From Fluviicola sp. (GTDB taxonomy: Bacteria; Bacteroidota; Bacteroidia; Flavobacteriales_D; Crocinitomicaceae): 55,080 nucleotides of DNA. The stretch lies in NCBI GenBank assembly GCA_031260455.1, contig JAIRJW010000040.1, positions 1-55,080 on the forward strand, in the 5' to 3' direction. This document shows, piece after piece, positions 27,715-36,166 of this stretch; positions within the stretch are counted from its first letter, which is position 1; every line of letters starts with the position of its first letter. The notes below the pieces were generated by a model. The model was not told the DNA's origin, did not search any database, and saw nothing but the letters and a program-made list of their open reading frames with translations. The position numbers and the translations under genes are program-made.

Positions 27715-28586
27715 TCTTCTTCTTCAACTTTCAAATAATGTTTTAGCTTCTCATACAGCTCGTCGGTCATCAATACGGACTTTTTCACATCACGTATTTC
27801 TTTGAACGGTCCGTTTTGCATCCGCAATTTTACGAGAGAATTTGCCAAATTCCAAGAAATATACGGATGATATGACAATTCCTTAACGGAACAGGTATTG
27901 ATATTGAAGGTTTTTAGCTCCGAAGGATCTATCCGGAGGTATTTTTCCCAGACAGCAATTTTTTCCGGGGTCGCCTGCCAGACTTCGCTGAACTGTTCGG
28001 ACGAATAAAACCCTCCCAGCTGATCTCTCAGCCGGATCAATTGTTTGGCATCGAACATCATAATTTCTCCGGCTTTGAGTACATCATCCAGTTCTGCCCG
28101 GTTAATATCGACATAAATCAGTTTCTGCTCCATCCGGTATTCTGTCAGTTTATCCAGGTTTTTAGTCCTTTCGGGATAAACAGTTGAGTCTTTGATCAGG
28201 TTATATAATTCATCTGAAATCACAAAAATGCGCTTCAATTCTTCGTTGGAATAGATAGTTCTATTGGTAAATTTCAATACGATCGCACTTTGCTTTTCAG
28301 AAAGCCCGAGCGCCATCCATTGCTCAAGTGTGTACTCATTCGGATTGAATTTTACCGGAGGAGCGGAGAAACGTTTCTTTTTCCAGGTATTCCGATAAGT
28401 GAAACCCGTTTGCTGGTTCAGCTTTTCCGTCACCACTTTTTCATTAACGGTCCATTGTTCCAGTTTAATTTCCGGTTTTGGGCGAAAATACTGGATCAGA
28501 TCCGGTGCAATGAAGATCAGTACGATCAGGATAGTAAATAATAGAATTCCCCTTTTAGTAGACTTTGAATAGTGATAATGCGCCAT
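27711..28586 (-). CDS. Membrane-anchored helix-hairpin-helix protein (ComEA-like)
   Basis: The 291-residue protein has one N-terminal membrane helix (GILLFTILIVLIFIAPDLI, about 13-31). The rest holds three helix-hairpin-helix repeats of the ComEA/PulK type: WMALGLSEKQSAIVLKF near 90, VDINRAELDDVLKAG near 154 and FNINTCSVKELSYHPYISW near 228. Such repeats bind DNA; in this family they are thought to serve DNA uptake or general DNA contact at the membrane. It lies between the RmlD-like reductase gene (10 bases) and apt (four-base overlap). Confidence 0.78.
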   Translation of the reverse strand: MAHYHYSKSTKRGILLFTILIVLIFIAPDLIQYFRPKPEIKLEQWTVNEKVVTEKLNQQTGFTYRNTWKKKRFSAPPVKFNPNEYTLEQWMALGLSEKQSAIVLKFTNRTIYSNEELKRIFVISDELYNLIKDSTVYPERTKNLDKLTEYRMEQKLIYVDINRAELDDVLKAGEIMMFDAKQLIRLRDQLGGFYSSEQFSEVWQATPEKIAVWEKYLRIDPSELKTFNINTCSVKELSYHPYISWNLANSLVKLRMQNGPFKEIRDVKKSVLMTDELYEKLKHYLKVEEEE

Positions 28587-28596
28587 ATTATTTGGT

Positions 28597-29511
28597 TTAG
28601 CGATAGTAGTACAGATCGTTTTTCAGAAGCGGGACCGTTTCCCGGATATCTTTCGGATGGTAATTGAGTAGTTTTTCTGCTTTTGAAAGATCAAACCCGG
28701 TTTTTGGCGGGCGTTTCGCTGCCTGATTCAGGGTTTGAGAAGAGATTCGTTCGATGATGGGTCCGGTTTCCAAATCCAGTGCTTTCCCGACTTCCTCCAC
28801 GATTGCATCAATTGAACGCGTAACCGGTCCGGAAAGGTGAAAAATTCCTTTTTGTGCTCTCAAAACGATCTCCACACAACCGTAGGCCAGGTCATCTGCC
28901 CAAGTTGGAGCGCGAAACTGGTCGTTTACTAATTTCATGGTTTCTCCTTTCGGCAATGCTTCCAGAGCCCACAGGATCATGTTGGAGCGTGATAACCCGA
29001 ACCCGGTTCCGTAAACGATAATCGTTCTTGCAATTGACCAGTTATCATTACTCGTGTCCTTCAGCAGGAGAAGCTCCGCATCTGCTTTTGATTGCGCATA
29101 AATACTCAACGGATTCACCTCATCAGATTCCGAATAATTTCCTTTTTCGCCGTCAAAAACAAAATCCGTAGATAGCAGCTCAAAGTGTGCACCAACCATT
29201 TTTGCAGCTTCATAGAGCATTTTGGTAGCCAGTACATTCACCTGGCGGCATTCCTCCGGGTTCATTTCGCAATAATCCACATTCGTAAGTGCCGCAGTGT
29301 GGATGATTGCAGTCGGATTTTCTTTAAAAACCAAGCAGTTAACCGCATCAAACTGGCAAAGATCAATAGCTGCATAATGCTCTTCCGGGCAATCCGGGTT
29401 GCGGTTCCGGCCTTTGGATGTAGCAACAAAGGGGATTCCATGTTTCACACATCTTTTGACAATTTTCTGCCCCAACAAACCGTTTGAACCCGTTATCAGA
29501 ATTTTTATCAT
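28597..29511 (-). CDS. RmlD-like NAD(P)-dependent sugar reductase/epimerase
   Basis: From the ATG at 29511 the 304-residue protein matches the RmlD substrate-binding family. It has an N-terminal GSNGLLGQ dinucleotide motif, an LSTDFVFDG strand with the catalytic Ser/Thr and Asp, and a YAQSK active-site motif. Family members reduce dTDP-4-dehydrorhamnose or act on related sugars. No other rhamnose genes are next to it, so the exact substrate is open. An in-frame TTG at 29526 would overlap the upstream gene by four bases; I prefer the ATG. Confidence 0.82.
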   Translation of the reverse strand: MIKILITGSNGLLGQKIVKRCVKHGIPFVATSKGRNRNPDCPEEHYAAIDLCQFDAVNCLVFKENPTAIIHTAALTNVDYCEMNPEECRQVNVLATKMLYEAAKMVGAHFELLSTDFVFDGEKGNYSESDEVNPLSIYAQSKADAELLLLKDTSNDNWSIARTIIVYGTGFGLSRSNMILWALEALPKGETMKLVNDQFRAPTWADDLAYGCVEIVLRAQKGIFHLSGPVTRSIDAIVEEVGKALDLETGPIIERISSQTLNQAAKRPPKTGFDLSKAEKLLNYHPKDIRETVPLLKNDLYYYR

Positions 29512-29522
29512 ATTGCGATCAA

Positions 29523-29759
29523 TCAAAGCTCCCAGATAGAACGTTTTTTAGGTTTAAACTGGAAATAATGCTTGTGCTCCAGGATCCATGCCATGATCAG
29601 GTAAGGAATCAAAGGCGATCCCAGCCCGATGCATGTTGCGTAGATGAATCCCAGCCGGACTTTATTGGTTTGAATTCCCAATTTGGTAGCCCACCACGAA
29701 CACACCCCAAAGGAACGCATTTCAAAGAAAAAAGCTATTTTTTGAAGGGTTCTTTTCAT
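29523..29759 (-). CDS. Small PspC-domain protein
   Basis: The 78-residue protein resembles the PspC family: an N-terminal FGVCSWWATKLGIQTNKVRLGFIYA segment, then a hydrophobic helix (CIGLGSPLIPYLIMAWIL) and a basic tail (KPKKR). PspC proteins sit in the inner membrane and sense envelope stress, but short forms like this one are uncharacterised. It is probably first in a transcript with the RmlD-like reductase. Confidence 0.75.
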   Translation of the reverse strand: MKRTLQKIAFFFEMRSFGVCSWWATKLGIQTNKVRLGFIYATCIGLGSPLIPYLIMAWILEHKHYFQFKPKKRSIWEL

Positions 29760-29774
29760 CTTTTATTCCTTTTT

Positions 29775-29782
29775 CAAAATTA
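29775..29782 (-). promoter_or_regulatory. -7 promoter element of the PspC-reductase-HHH-apt cluster
   Basis: TAATTTTG on the minus strand matches TAnnTTTG and lies 15 bases before the PspC gene start. The -33 region is not clear. Confidence 0.45.
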
Positions 29783-29840
29783 CGCATTTTTTTGAATCGA
29801 GATTAAGACTGTAAAATTGAAAAAGAATAGCAAGTGTTTG

Positions 29841-31172
29841 CTATGACCAATCCATCAAGGCGGATCGCTTCCTGAACTTTCCTAAAACAGGTTGATTGTT
29901 TTTAATTTCTCCTTTCAAAACCGCATTCCCAATCGTGCAATTCAGACAAGCCTTTTTCAGACAGAATTCATTTGTGAGTTCGATCAGTCCCTGAGATTCC
30001 AGCGCATTTTTCGGTTTGATGCCCATGCTTTTCCACAAAGCAATTTTCCCGTTCTGTTCCGCCGGAAGCGATTCCAGGAGTTCGAAAGCCCGGTTCCGGT
30101 ATGTTTCATCGCTCAGGTTGTCAGTCAGCCACCACAAAAACGGGACTACACTGTTGGTGATAATGGTATTCGCTGTGGCGATACTCATTCCTGAACAGGA
30201 TTTCTTTTCTTTCCCGAAATCAAAATGTGTTGTCCAGTAAGTATCTGCTGGTTTTAGTAAACTTTCCTGTAAAATCCGGAGCAAGCTTTTTGCGGGAAGA
30301 TACCAAATAGCGGATGTCCAGTCCATCTCATGAACAAATGCTGCAAACTGTGCCAGTCGTTGTGTGGGAAAGCCTCCGGGCCTGCAACCTTTGAATTTCC
30401 ATCCCACCTGGTTTCCGGCGTACAGTTTCAGTTTGAATTTCTGAAAATCCCATTCTTCTTTCAACTCTCTATGGTAAATAACCGGAGCAGACTTCTCAAG
30501 AAAACCTCCCACCCCAAATACGATAGCCAATTTTTGTTTCCGGGAAGACCGGATAAATTTTTCAACCGGAATTCCGGTTGCCAGCTCCTGGAAAGGCAAC
30601 TGATTGACTTTCATTCCAAATGCTTTCGAAATAGCATGGAACAAGACTTCTTTGAAAGACATTTTCCGTTCCCTGAAAAGAGTATTCAGTTCGTCGGATT
30701 TCCGGGCCATTCGCTGAAAAACGGCGCGTTCTACCTGGTTCCAGATAACTGCCTGAGGAAGCTGTTTCAGAAACGTCTCACAAATAATCATGGTATTTTT
30801 TTTATAGTATCGATTGAACCAATCATAATGCTTCCAGTCAATTAGTGCTTTCAGTTCAACTGTCGGGATCGGAATTCCTTCAATGAAGATCAATTGATCG
30901 TGCTCGTAAACTACATGCAGAATTACATTGAAATAAGCCGGGTCGTGCTGGTGTCTGTGCAGGTTCCAGTCGGACGACCGGACATGCATCTCGATATTTC
31001 CGGAATGCGTTACCTGATCGATTCGGATTTGCCCGTTAAAAAAATCGGGGCCTGAATCCGGATTATAAAACCCGACATGCAGAATCTCCATCTTTTCTCC
31101 ATCAATCGTTTGCAGCTGATGCAGGGGAAGCCGTTTATTTTTCCAGAGAAAATGTAAATAGTGTTCGTTCAT
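29841..31172 (-). CDS. DUF2851 family protein
   Basis: This 443-residue protein matches DUF2851, a Bacteroidota-typical family of unknown function. The N-terminal part is well marked: FLWKNKRLPLHQLQT, then GFYNPDSGPDFFNGQIRI and NIEMHVRSSDWNLHRHQHD, with several histidines and acids that could form an active site. A C-terminal cysteine cluster (CLKKACLNCTIGNAVL) resembles a metal site. There is no signal peptide or membrane helix. It appears to be transcribed alone, upstream of the PspC cluster and downstream of mtnA. Confidence 0.85.
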   Translation of the reverse strand: MNEHYLHFLWKNKRLPLHQLQTIDGEKMEILHVGFYNPDSGPDFFNGQIRIDQVTHSGNIEMHVRSSDWNLHRHQHDPAYFNVILHVVYEHDQLIFIEGIPIPTVELKALIDWKHYDWFNRYYKKNTMIICETFLKQLPQAVIWNQVERAVFQRMARKSDELNTLFRERKMSFKEVLFHAISKAFGMKVNQLPFQELATGIPVEKFIRSSRKQKLAIVFGVGGFLEKSAPVIYHRELKEEWDFQKFKLKLYAGNQVGWKFKGCRPGGFPTQRLAQFAAFVHEMDWTSAIWYLPAKSLLRILQESLLKPADTYWTTHFDFGKEKKSCSGMSIATANTIITNSVVPFLWWLTDNLSDETYRNRAFELLESLPAEQNGKIALWKSMGIKPKNALESQGLIELTNEFCLKKACLNCTIGNAVLKGEIKNNQPVLGKFRKRSALMDWS

Positions 31173-31180
31173 ACCGGTCG

Positions 31181-31201
31181 TTTCCTAATTAAGTTAGGAA
31201 A
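31181..31201. repeat. Perfect inverted repeat before the DUF2851 gene
   Basis: TTTCCTAA and TTAGGAAA flank five bases, ending nine bases before the ATG. This could be an operator or a weak hairpin; it is too AT-rich for a convincing terminator. Confidence 0.4.
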
Positions 31202-31331
31202 AAAGGAGATTAAAAAAAAGAAAAACACTTCAAAATTTATAATCCGTTTTTCCGTGAAAAAGAAAAGGACATTTCGACTTCGCCCAATGCCCTCTTTACT
31301 CCACAGAAACCGGGATTATTTTTTTTAATTT

Positions 31332-32396
31332 CTACTTATACTCAGGAAACAACGCTGTTAATCCTTCTTCACTGGCCTGGCAAACTCCGCGCTCCGTAAT
31401 CAGCGCTGTAACCAATCTTGCCGGTGTCACATCAAAACCATAATTGCTGGCTTCTGTTGTTTCCGGGCAAATCAACACTTCATCCAACTGACCGGAGCGT
31501 TTACTTTTGCCAACCACGTAGCGCACCTCATCCTGGTCGCGCTGTTCGATCGGAATTTCTTTCAATCCATCACGGATTGTCATATCCAGCGTGGTCGATG
31601 GCAATGCTACGTAAAACGGAATACCATTATCGTGAGCAGCCAGTGCTTTCAGATATGTCCCGATTTTATTTGCTACATCTCCGTTCCGGGTTGTGCGGTC
31701 AGTTCCGACAATGCACATATCTACCATTCCGTGCTGCATCAGGTGTCCGCCCTGGTTATCAACAATCAGCGTATGTGGAACTCCGTGTTTGGTCAACTCG
31801 TAACAAGTCAGATTCGCACCTTGCAGTCGCGGACGTGTTTCATCCACCCAAACATGTACGCTGATTCCTTTTTGCAACGCCTGGTAAATCGGTGAGGTAA
31901 TGGTTCCCCATTCGATACAACCCAGCATTCCTGCGTTACAGTGTGTCAGAATGTTGACCGTTTCTCCCCGCTTTCTTCTGGAAATTTCTTCGATCAGCGG
32001 CAAACCATATACCCCGATCATGCGACAGGTTTCTACATCGTCTTCTACAATTTGAGCAGCTTCTTCCCAGGCAACCTGAACCAGATCTGTCGCAGATTCC
32101 AGTTTTGCTTTCATCCGGTCCAAAGCCCAGAACAGGTTCACCGCTGTTGGGCGTGATGCGCGCAATGCAGCAAAAGCTTCGTTCAGATCTGCTCTTTCAC
32201 GCACAGCGAGATAGATTCCATAAGCCGCCGTAGCGCCGATTAACGGAGCGCCACGAACAACCATGTTTTTGATTGCACATTCCGCATCCTGATAAGTAAT
32301 CAGTTTTTCAACTACCCATTCATGCGGGAGTTTCCTCTGATCAATCACTTCCACATATTTGTCTTCCGTTGTCCAAATTGTTCTAAATGCGCTCAT
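31332..32396 (-). CDS. mtnA: S-methyl-5-thioribose-1-phosphate isomerase
   Basis: The 354-residue enzyme converts methylthioribose-1-phosphate to methylthioribulose-1-phosphate in methionine salvage. It has the RGAPLIGATAAYGIYLAV segment near 48, the catalytic-cysteine motif HCNAGMLGC, DETRPRLQGANLT, and NGDVANKIGTY. It is related to eIF2B-type proteins, but the MtnA-specific motifs are all present. It is the last mtn gene of the group read leftwards and has its own candidate promoter. Confidence 0.95.
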   Translation of the reverse strand: MSAFRTIWTTEDKYVEVIDQRKLPHEWVVEKLITYQDAECAIKNMVVRGAPLIGATAAYGIYLAVRERADLNEAFAALRASRPTAVNLFWALDRMKAKLESATDLVQVAWEEAAQIVEDDVETCRMIGVYGLPLIEEISRRKRGETVNILTHCNAGMLGCIEWGTITSPIYQALQKGISVHVWVDETRPRLQGANLTCYELTKHGVPHTLIVDNQGGHLMQHGMVDMCIVGTDRTTRNGDVANKIGTYLKALAAHDNGIPFYVALPSTTLDMTIRDGLKEIPIEQRDQDEVRYVVGKSKRSGQLDEVLICPETTEASNYGFDVTPARLVTALITERGVCQASEEGLTALFPEYK

Positions 32397-32413
32397 AAAC
32401 CAAATCTCTGATG

Positions 32414-32421
32414 CAAAAGTA
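32414..32421 (-). promoter_or_regulatory. -7 promoter element of mtnA
   Basis: TACTTTTG on the minus strand matches TAnnTTTG, 17 bases before the mtnA start. The -33 region is weak. The 292-base gap between mtnA and mtnC shows nothing else I can identify. Confidence 0.5.
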
Positions 32422-32688
32422 ATCCTATTTGACAGAAATCACATGAGGCAAATACGGATATTTCCAGAAACAATGGTCATGGTATTTTTTATCAAAATAA
32501 CGTATAGACAGGCCAAAACACCGCCCGTTTGAGAAAAACATAACAAAGCAATACCTAGTGAAAGCAGTGTTCTTTTCAGGATTACGCAGTTTAAATAAAT
32601 TCCCTCCGGACTACCGGACAGACAAAGTCAAACCACACAAAATTCGAAACAGGTTTTCAATAATATTCCGAATCGATTTTCCCATAAT

Positions 32689-33384
32689 CTATTTGAACGT
32701 AATCTCTTCAAACGTACGTGCAGTTGCGGGCCACTTTTGCTGTGTTCCGGGTCTGAGCAACTGAATGGTTTGAAATCCTTTGGAATCGGCTGCCTGCAAT
32801 TCTTCCACAACATCACTCAGGAATAGAATTTCTCCCGGCTCTAGGTTCAACACTCCAGCAATCTTTTCATAGGTTTCCGCTTCGCGCTTTCCTCCGGTAT
32901 TGGTATCAAAATAATTGGAGAAACAAGGCGTCAGATCACCCGCAATACTGTATCCGAAAATAAGTTTTTGAGCTGGTACAGAACCCGATGAGAAAACCCC
33001 CAGGCTCACTCCTTCTTCTTTCCATTTCTTCAGGCATCCGGCAACTTCCGGGTACACATGTCCCTTTAATACACCATCTTTATAACCTTTATCCCACAAA
33101 ACTCCCTGCAGAGTTTTCAGTGGTGTAATTTTTCGGTCTTCAATACTCCATTGCCGCAGTTTTTCAATAATTTCTTCGTCATTTGAAAGTATTTCGCCAT
33201 CTTCCGTTTGGGTAAGCTGAATGGTTTGTGCAAATGCTTCTTTCACCACCGGATTTTCCTTCAATGCCAGTAAATCAGAGATGTGATTGCGGAAATAGGG
33301 AAATAATTCTTCCGCTACAAAGGAGATGGAGGAAGTGGTTCCTTCGATGTCTGTGAGAATATATTTGGGTTGTTTGATTGTCAT
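32689..33384 (-). CDS. mtnC: Enolase-phosphatase E1
   Basis: The 231-residue HAD-superfamily enzyme performs two successive steps of methionine salvage: enolisation of the diketo-phosphopentane, then dephosphorylation to acireductone. HAD motif I is DIEGTTS (Asp12, Glu14), motif II is GVFSSGS near residue 105, and the later LSDVVEELQAADSKG carries the metal-binding acid. I chose the ATG at 33384; the in-frame TTG at 33420 adds an unrelated tail. It lies 66 bases after mtnD. Confidence 0.92.
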   Translation of the reverse strand: MTIKQPKYILTDIEGTTSSISFVAEELFPYFRNHISDLLALKENPVVKEAFAQTIQLTQTEDGEILSNDEEIIEKLRQWSIEDRKITPLKTLQGVLWDKGYKDGVLKGHVYPEVAGCLKKWKEEGVSLGVFSSGSVPAQKLIFGYSIAGDLTPCFSNYFDTNTGGKREAETYEKIAGVLNLEPGEILFLSDVVEELQAADSKGFQTIQLLRPGTQQKWPATARTFEEITFK

Positions 33385-33450
33385 TTTAGTATAAAATTGA
33401 TCCTTGACGTAATTCCGCAATATTACGTCCGGAATGATGAAATCAGTCTT

Positions 33451-33990
33451 TTATCCCGAAATGCGAAAATCAGTGAAGCGCTCTTCTGCCTTCGATTCTG
33501 TATATTCCGGAATCCAGCCATTCACATCAATAAAAATGCGAATTGCCTTCACAAAAGGGTTGCTTTCTCCTGCATCAAACCAATGTTTCGTACCAGCCGG
33601 AACAGAGATCAGATCTCCTTGCTCACACAACAAGTTAAAAACCGGTTCCGCTTCCAGGTTGAACCAGAAAAGTCCTTCGCCATCTACAAAAAATCGGATC
33701 TCATCTTCCGAATGCGTATGTTCCGACAAAAATTTAGCACGGATGGCCTCATAGTTTTCCGTCAGCTTATTGATCGTAATCACATCTGCCGTCTGGTAAC
33801 CGCCATCTTTCATGAACGGAGTTAAACTCGATTCATACGCTTCCAGGATTTCTTCCTGGTTTGCCGTATCTTCAAATACCACATCTGCCTGCCACTGATC
33901 GAAAAAGATTCCGCGGTCATTCATGAACTGCCGGATTTTCTGCGGATCACGCTCCGTTAGATTCAAATCCGGAATAGATAATACTGCCAT
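33451..33990 (-). CDS. mtnD: Acireductone dioxygenase
   Basis: The 179-residue cupin enzyme oxidises acireductone to the methionine precursor keto acid and formate with iron, or to other products with nickel. The metal ligands are His91, His93, Glu97 (HTHSEDE) and His136 (PAGTKHWF). It precedes mtnC on the same strand. The gene starts a probable mtnD-mtnC transcript, with a -7 box about 62 bases upstream. Confidence 0.94.
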   Translation of the reverse strand: MAVLSIPDLNLTERDPQKIRQFMNDRGIFFDQWQADVVFEDTANQEEILEAYESSLTPFMKDGGYQTADVITINKLTENYEAIRAKFLSEHTHSEDEIRFFVDGEGLFWFNLEAEPVFNLLCEQGDLISVPAGTKHWFDAGESNPFVKAIRIFIDVNGWIPEYTESKAEERFTDFRISG

Positions 33991-34476
33991 GTCTTAAGCT
34001 TAAAGAGTAAAATGAAACTTCCTGCTATAAAATTAAGATACTTTTTTCAAACAAAGCTACCTGTCTCACGCACTATTCTACCGGATTTACAGATTTGCTA
34101 TCCTATGAATATCAGGTGATAATTATTGAATTTCCATAAAGGGCGAAGGCTGATGAAATCGGTTGCTCTTCTGCCTGTCTCGCTAAGTAGCTGTAGCGAC
34201 TGGGAAGCGTCACTAATATTCGTGGGAAAAATTACCTAAAATCCGGGACAAAGATGAGAAACTGAAACTCTTTTTCCGTCAACAAATGGATAATGGTAAT
34301 TGCAAAGAAACTCGTCGGAAACAAGAAAAAAGACCGTATTCTATATATGTATGGAAAATCTTATAATTCATTTCTGAATTCGAAACCGGTCTAAATATTC
34401 CTTAAAAAAATAATAATAATTTCCGATCACCTTCAGAATTCCTTTTCTTTGATCTTACCAATTATAAAAAAGAGTT
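33991..34476. other. 486-base intergenic region without a gene
   Basis: This divergent gap lies between mtnD and the OmpA-type lipoprotein. It holds the mtnD -7 box (34052-34059). It also holds a TCGCTA/TAGCGA stem at about 34180-34200 beside a CCTGTCTCGCT element similar to CCTGTCTCACGC at about 34062-34073. I see no convincing gene and no known SAM or cobalamin riboswitch core. Confidence 0.6.
34052..34059 (-). promoter_or_regulatory. -7 promoter element of mtnD-mtnC
   Basis: TAGCTTTG on the minus strand matches TAnnTTTG, 62 bases before the mtnD ATG. No TTG is seen at the expected -33 spacing. Confidence 0.45.
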
Positions 34477-35358
34477 ATGAAAATATTCAACAAATCTATT
34501 CTAATGAGCGCTTGCACCCTTGGAATGCTGGCAGTAGTATCTTGTAAGCCTATTTATAAATGTGGTGATCCTATTCCGGAAAAAAAACAAGGCGGAAAGC
34601 GACTTCAGGCAGTTGTGACGGAGCGTGATTCATTGTGTATTTCCCTTGCTGACCAAAAAACGGCAAATGGACGGCTCACTGCTGAAAATAAAAATCTCCA
34701 GGACAAGCTCTCCGGACAGAAAAACATCAATGAAAGTCAGTCAGAACAGCTAGACCAGCAATCAGCACAATTGAGACAACAATTGACAGAGCTGAATCAA
34801 AAAGAAAAAGATCTTCAGGAGAAAGAGCAGATGCTTCGTGAAATGCAGGCGATCATCGCGCGGCAGGATGAAATGACGAAAAAGCTGAATCAGACTTTAC
34901 GTGATGCATTGGTCGGATTTAACTCAGATGAACTTACTATGGAGATCCGTGATGGTAAAGTGTATGTTTCCATGTCAGACAAATTACTGTTCAAATCAGG
35001 ATCTATCACCGTTGAACCGAAAGGAGTTGAGGCATTGAAGGCACTTGCTGATGTATTGAACAAAAACCCGGATATCCAGATCCTTGTTGAGGGCCATACA
35101 GATAATGTTCCCATCAAAACAGCTGTATTTAAAGACAACTGGGATTTAAGCGTTGCCCGTGCAACAACGATTACACGAATGCTTAATGAAAAATACGGTG
35201 TTGCTGCAACACGTATCACCGCTTCAGGTCGTGGTGAATACTATCCAAAAGCATCTAATGACACACCGGAAGGAAAAGCCAAAAACCGGAGAACTGAGAT
35301 CATTCTTTCACCAAAATTGGATGAGATTATGAATTTGTTGAATAATTCAGGGAAATAG
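34477..35358 (+). CDS. OmpA-family lipoprotein with coiled coil
   Basis: The 293-residue protein has a lipoprotein signal ending in VVSC (acylated Cys near residue 23). A long coiled-coil region (about 45-145) rich in Q, K, E and L includes ESQSEQLDQQSAQLRQQL. The C-terminal half is an OmpA/MotB peptidoglycan-binding domain: LFKSGSITVEPKG, VEGHTDNVPIK and RGEYYPKASNDTPEGKAKNRRTEI. It probably links the outer membrane to peptidoglycan. It is the only plus-strand gene between 9.5 and 50 kb, and it interrupts the mtn cluster. Confidence 0.9.
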   Translation: MKIFNKSILMSACTLGMLAVVSCKPIYKCGDPIPEKKQGGKRLQAVVTERDSLCISLADQKTANGRLTAENKNLQDKLSGQKNINESQSEQLDQQSAQLRQQLTELNQKEKDLQEKEQMLREMQAIIARQDEMTKKLNQTLRDALVGFNSDELTMEIRDGKVYVSMSDKLLFKSGSITVEPKGVEALKALADVLNKNPDIQILVEGHTDNVPIKTAVFKDNWDLSVARATTITRMLNEKYGVAATRITASGRGEYYPKASNDTPEGKAKNRRTEIILSPKLDEIMNLLNNSGK

Positions 35359-35368
35359 AAAAGGCTGT

Positions 35369-35461
35369 AAAGGATCACAGACATTAAACGAGAGACCTAA
35401 GACAAGCTCAAACCAGAAATCTTAGGTCTCTCGTCTTGAGTTCGTTGTCTGTAATCTCTTT
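35369..35461. repeat. Long imperfect palindrome after the OmpA lipoprotein gene
   Basis: A perfect 15-bp inner stem (35388-35402 with 35420-35434, core GAGAGACCTAAGA) is flanked by an outer stem (ACAGACA/TGTCTGT at 35377-35383 and 35446-35452) and further matching ends (AAAGG/CTCTTT side). It lies between the convergent OmpA and mtnB genes and could end both transcripts, or be a REP- or MITE-like element. Confidence 0.7.
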
Positions 35462-35559
35462 AAGAAAACAGGGAGCGAAAGCCCGGAAAATACCGAAACA
35501 GGGGAATCGGAATCATCACTAAAAAAATTAATCCCGGACAAAGACAGATTTGCTCCGAT

Positions 35560-36165
35560 CTATTTCCGGGAAAACTTCCAGTCCGCTTCAAACAGATACT
35601 CTGCTGTTTCCAGGTGGCGTTTTGCCTCAAAAAGATTTCTTCCCCAGGCATAAACTCCATGTTGGCGCATAATGAAAGCAGGAACTGTTAAACGATCTTT
35701 CTCCTGTTCCAGAATAGTTGAAAAGGCTGGCATATCCTGCGTATTGTTAAAAACAGGAACAGAAACAGTTGTTTCATGTGTTTTGATTCCCTCAAATCCT
35801 TTCAGTACCTCATAACCGCTTAATTCCACAGCAGTTTGATTTTTCATGGACTGCAGCACCGAATATACCGAATGGCTGTGAACAATACACATCGTTTCAG
35901 GGAATAACTCATACAATTTACAATGAATCAGCGTTTCTGCCGAAGGACGGATTCCCTCATAGGCTGGAAGTGCTTCTCCCTGCAAATCTACTTCCATAAA
36001 ATCTTCTGCGGTAAAGACCGATTTGTCGATCCCGGATTTTGAAACAACGATCACTTCCGGGTTCCCGGAATTTCTGAATGAGTAATTGGTCGATGTTGCT
36101 GGCGACCATCCTTTCTGATGGTACGTTCTGATCACTTGTGCCAATTGTGTTTTCAACTCTTCCAT
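35560..36165 (-). CDS. mtnB: Methylthioribulose-1-phosphate dehydratase
   Basis: The 201-residue class II aldolase-fold enzyme dehydrates methylthioribulose-1-phosphate in methionine salvage. The zinc histidines are visible as VHSHSV (His96, His98) and MRQHGVYAWG (His169), with the catalytic Glu in SAETLIH. It is separated from mtnA, mtnC and mtnD by the OmpA gene. It lies directly after the sterol-desaturase-like gene with one base between them, probably on one transcript with pyrF. Confidence 0.93.
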   Translation of the reverse strand: MEELKTQLAQVIRTYHQKGWSPATSTNYSFRNSGNPEVIVVSKSGIDKSVFTAEDFMEVDLQGEALPAYEGIRPSAETLIHCKLYELFPETMCIVHSHSVYSVLQSMKNQTAVELSGYEVLKGFEGIKTHETTVSVPVFNNTQDMPAFSTILEQEKDRLTVPAFIMRQHGVYAWGRNLFEAKRHLETAEYLFEADWKFSRK

Positions 36166-36166
36166 C

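Noticed and set aside
33991..34476. SAM or cobalamin riboswitch before mtnD
   Set aside because: Some fragments look similar by eye (for example GCGACTGGGAAGCG), but the conserved cores and paired stems do not line up on either strand.
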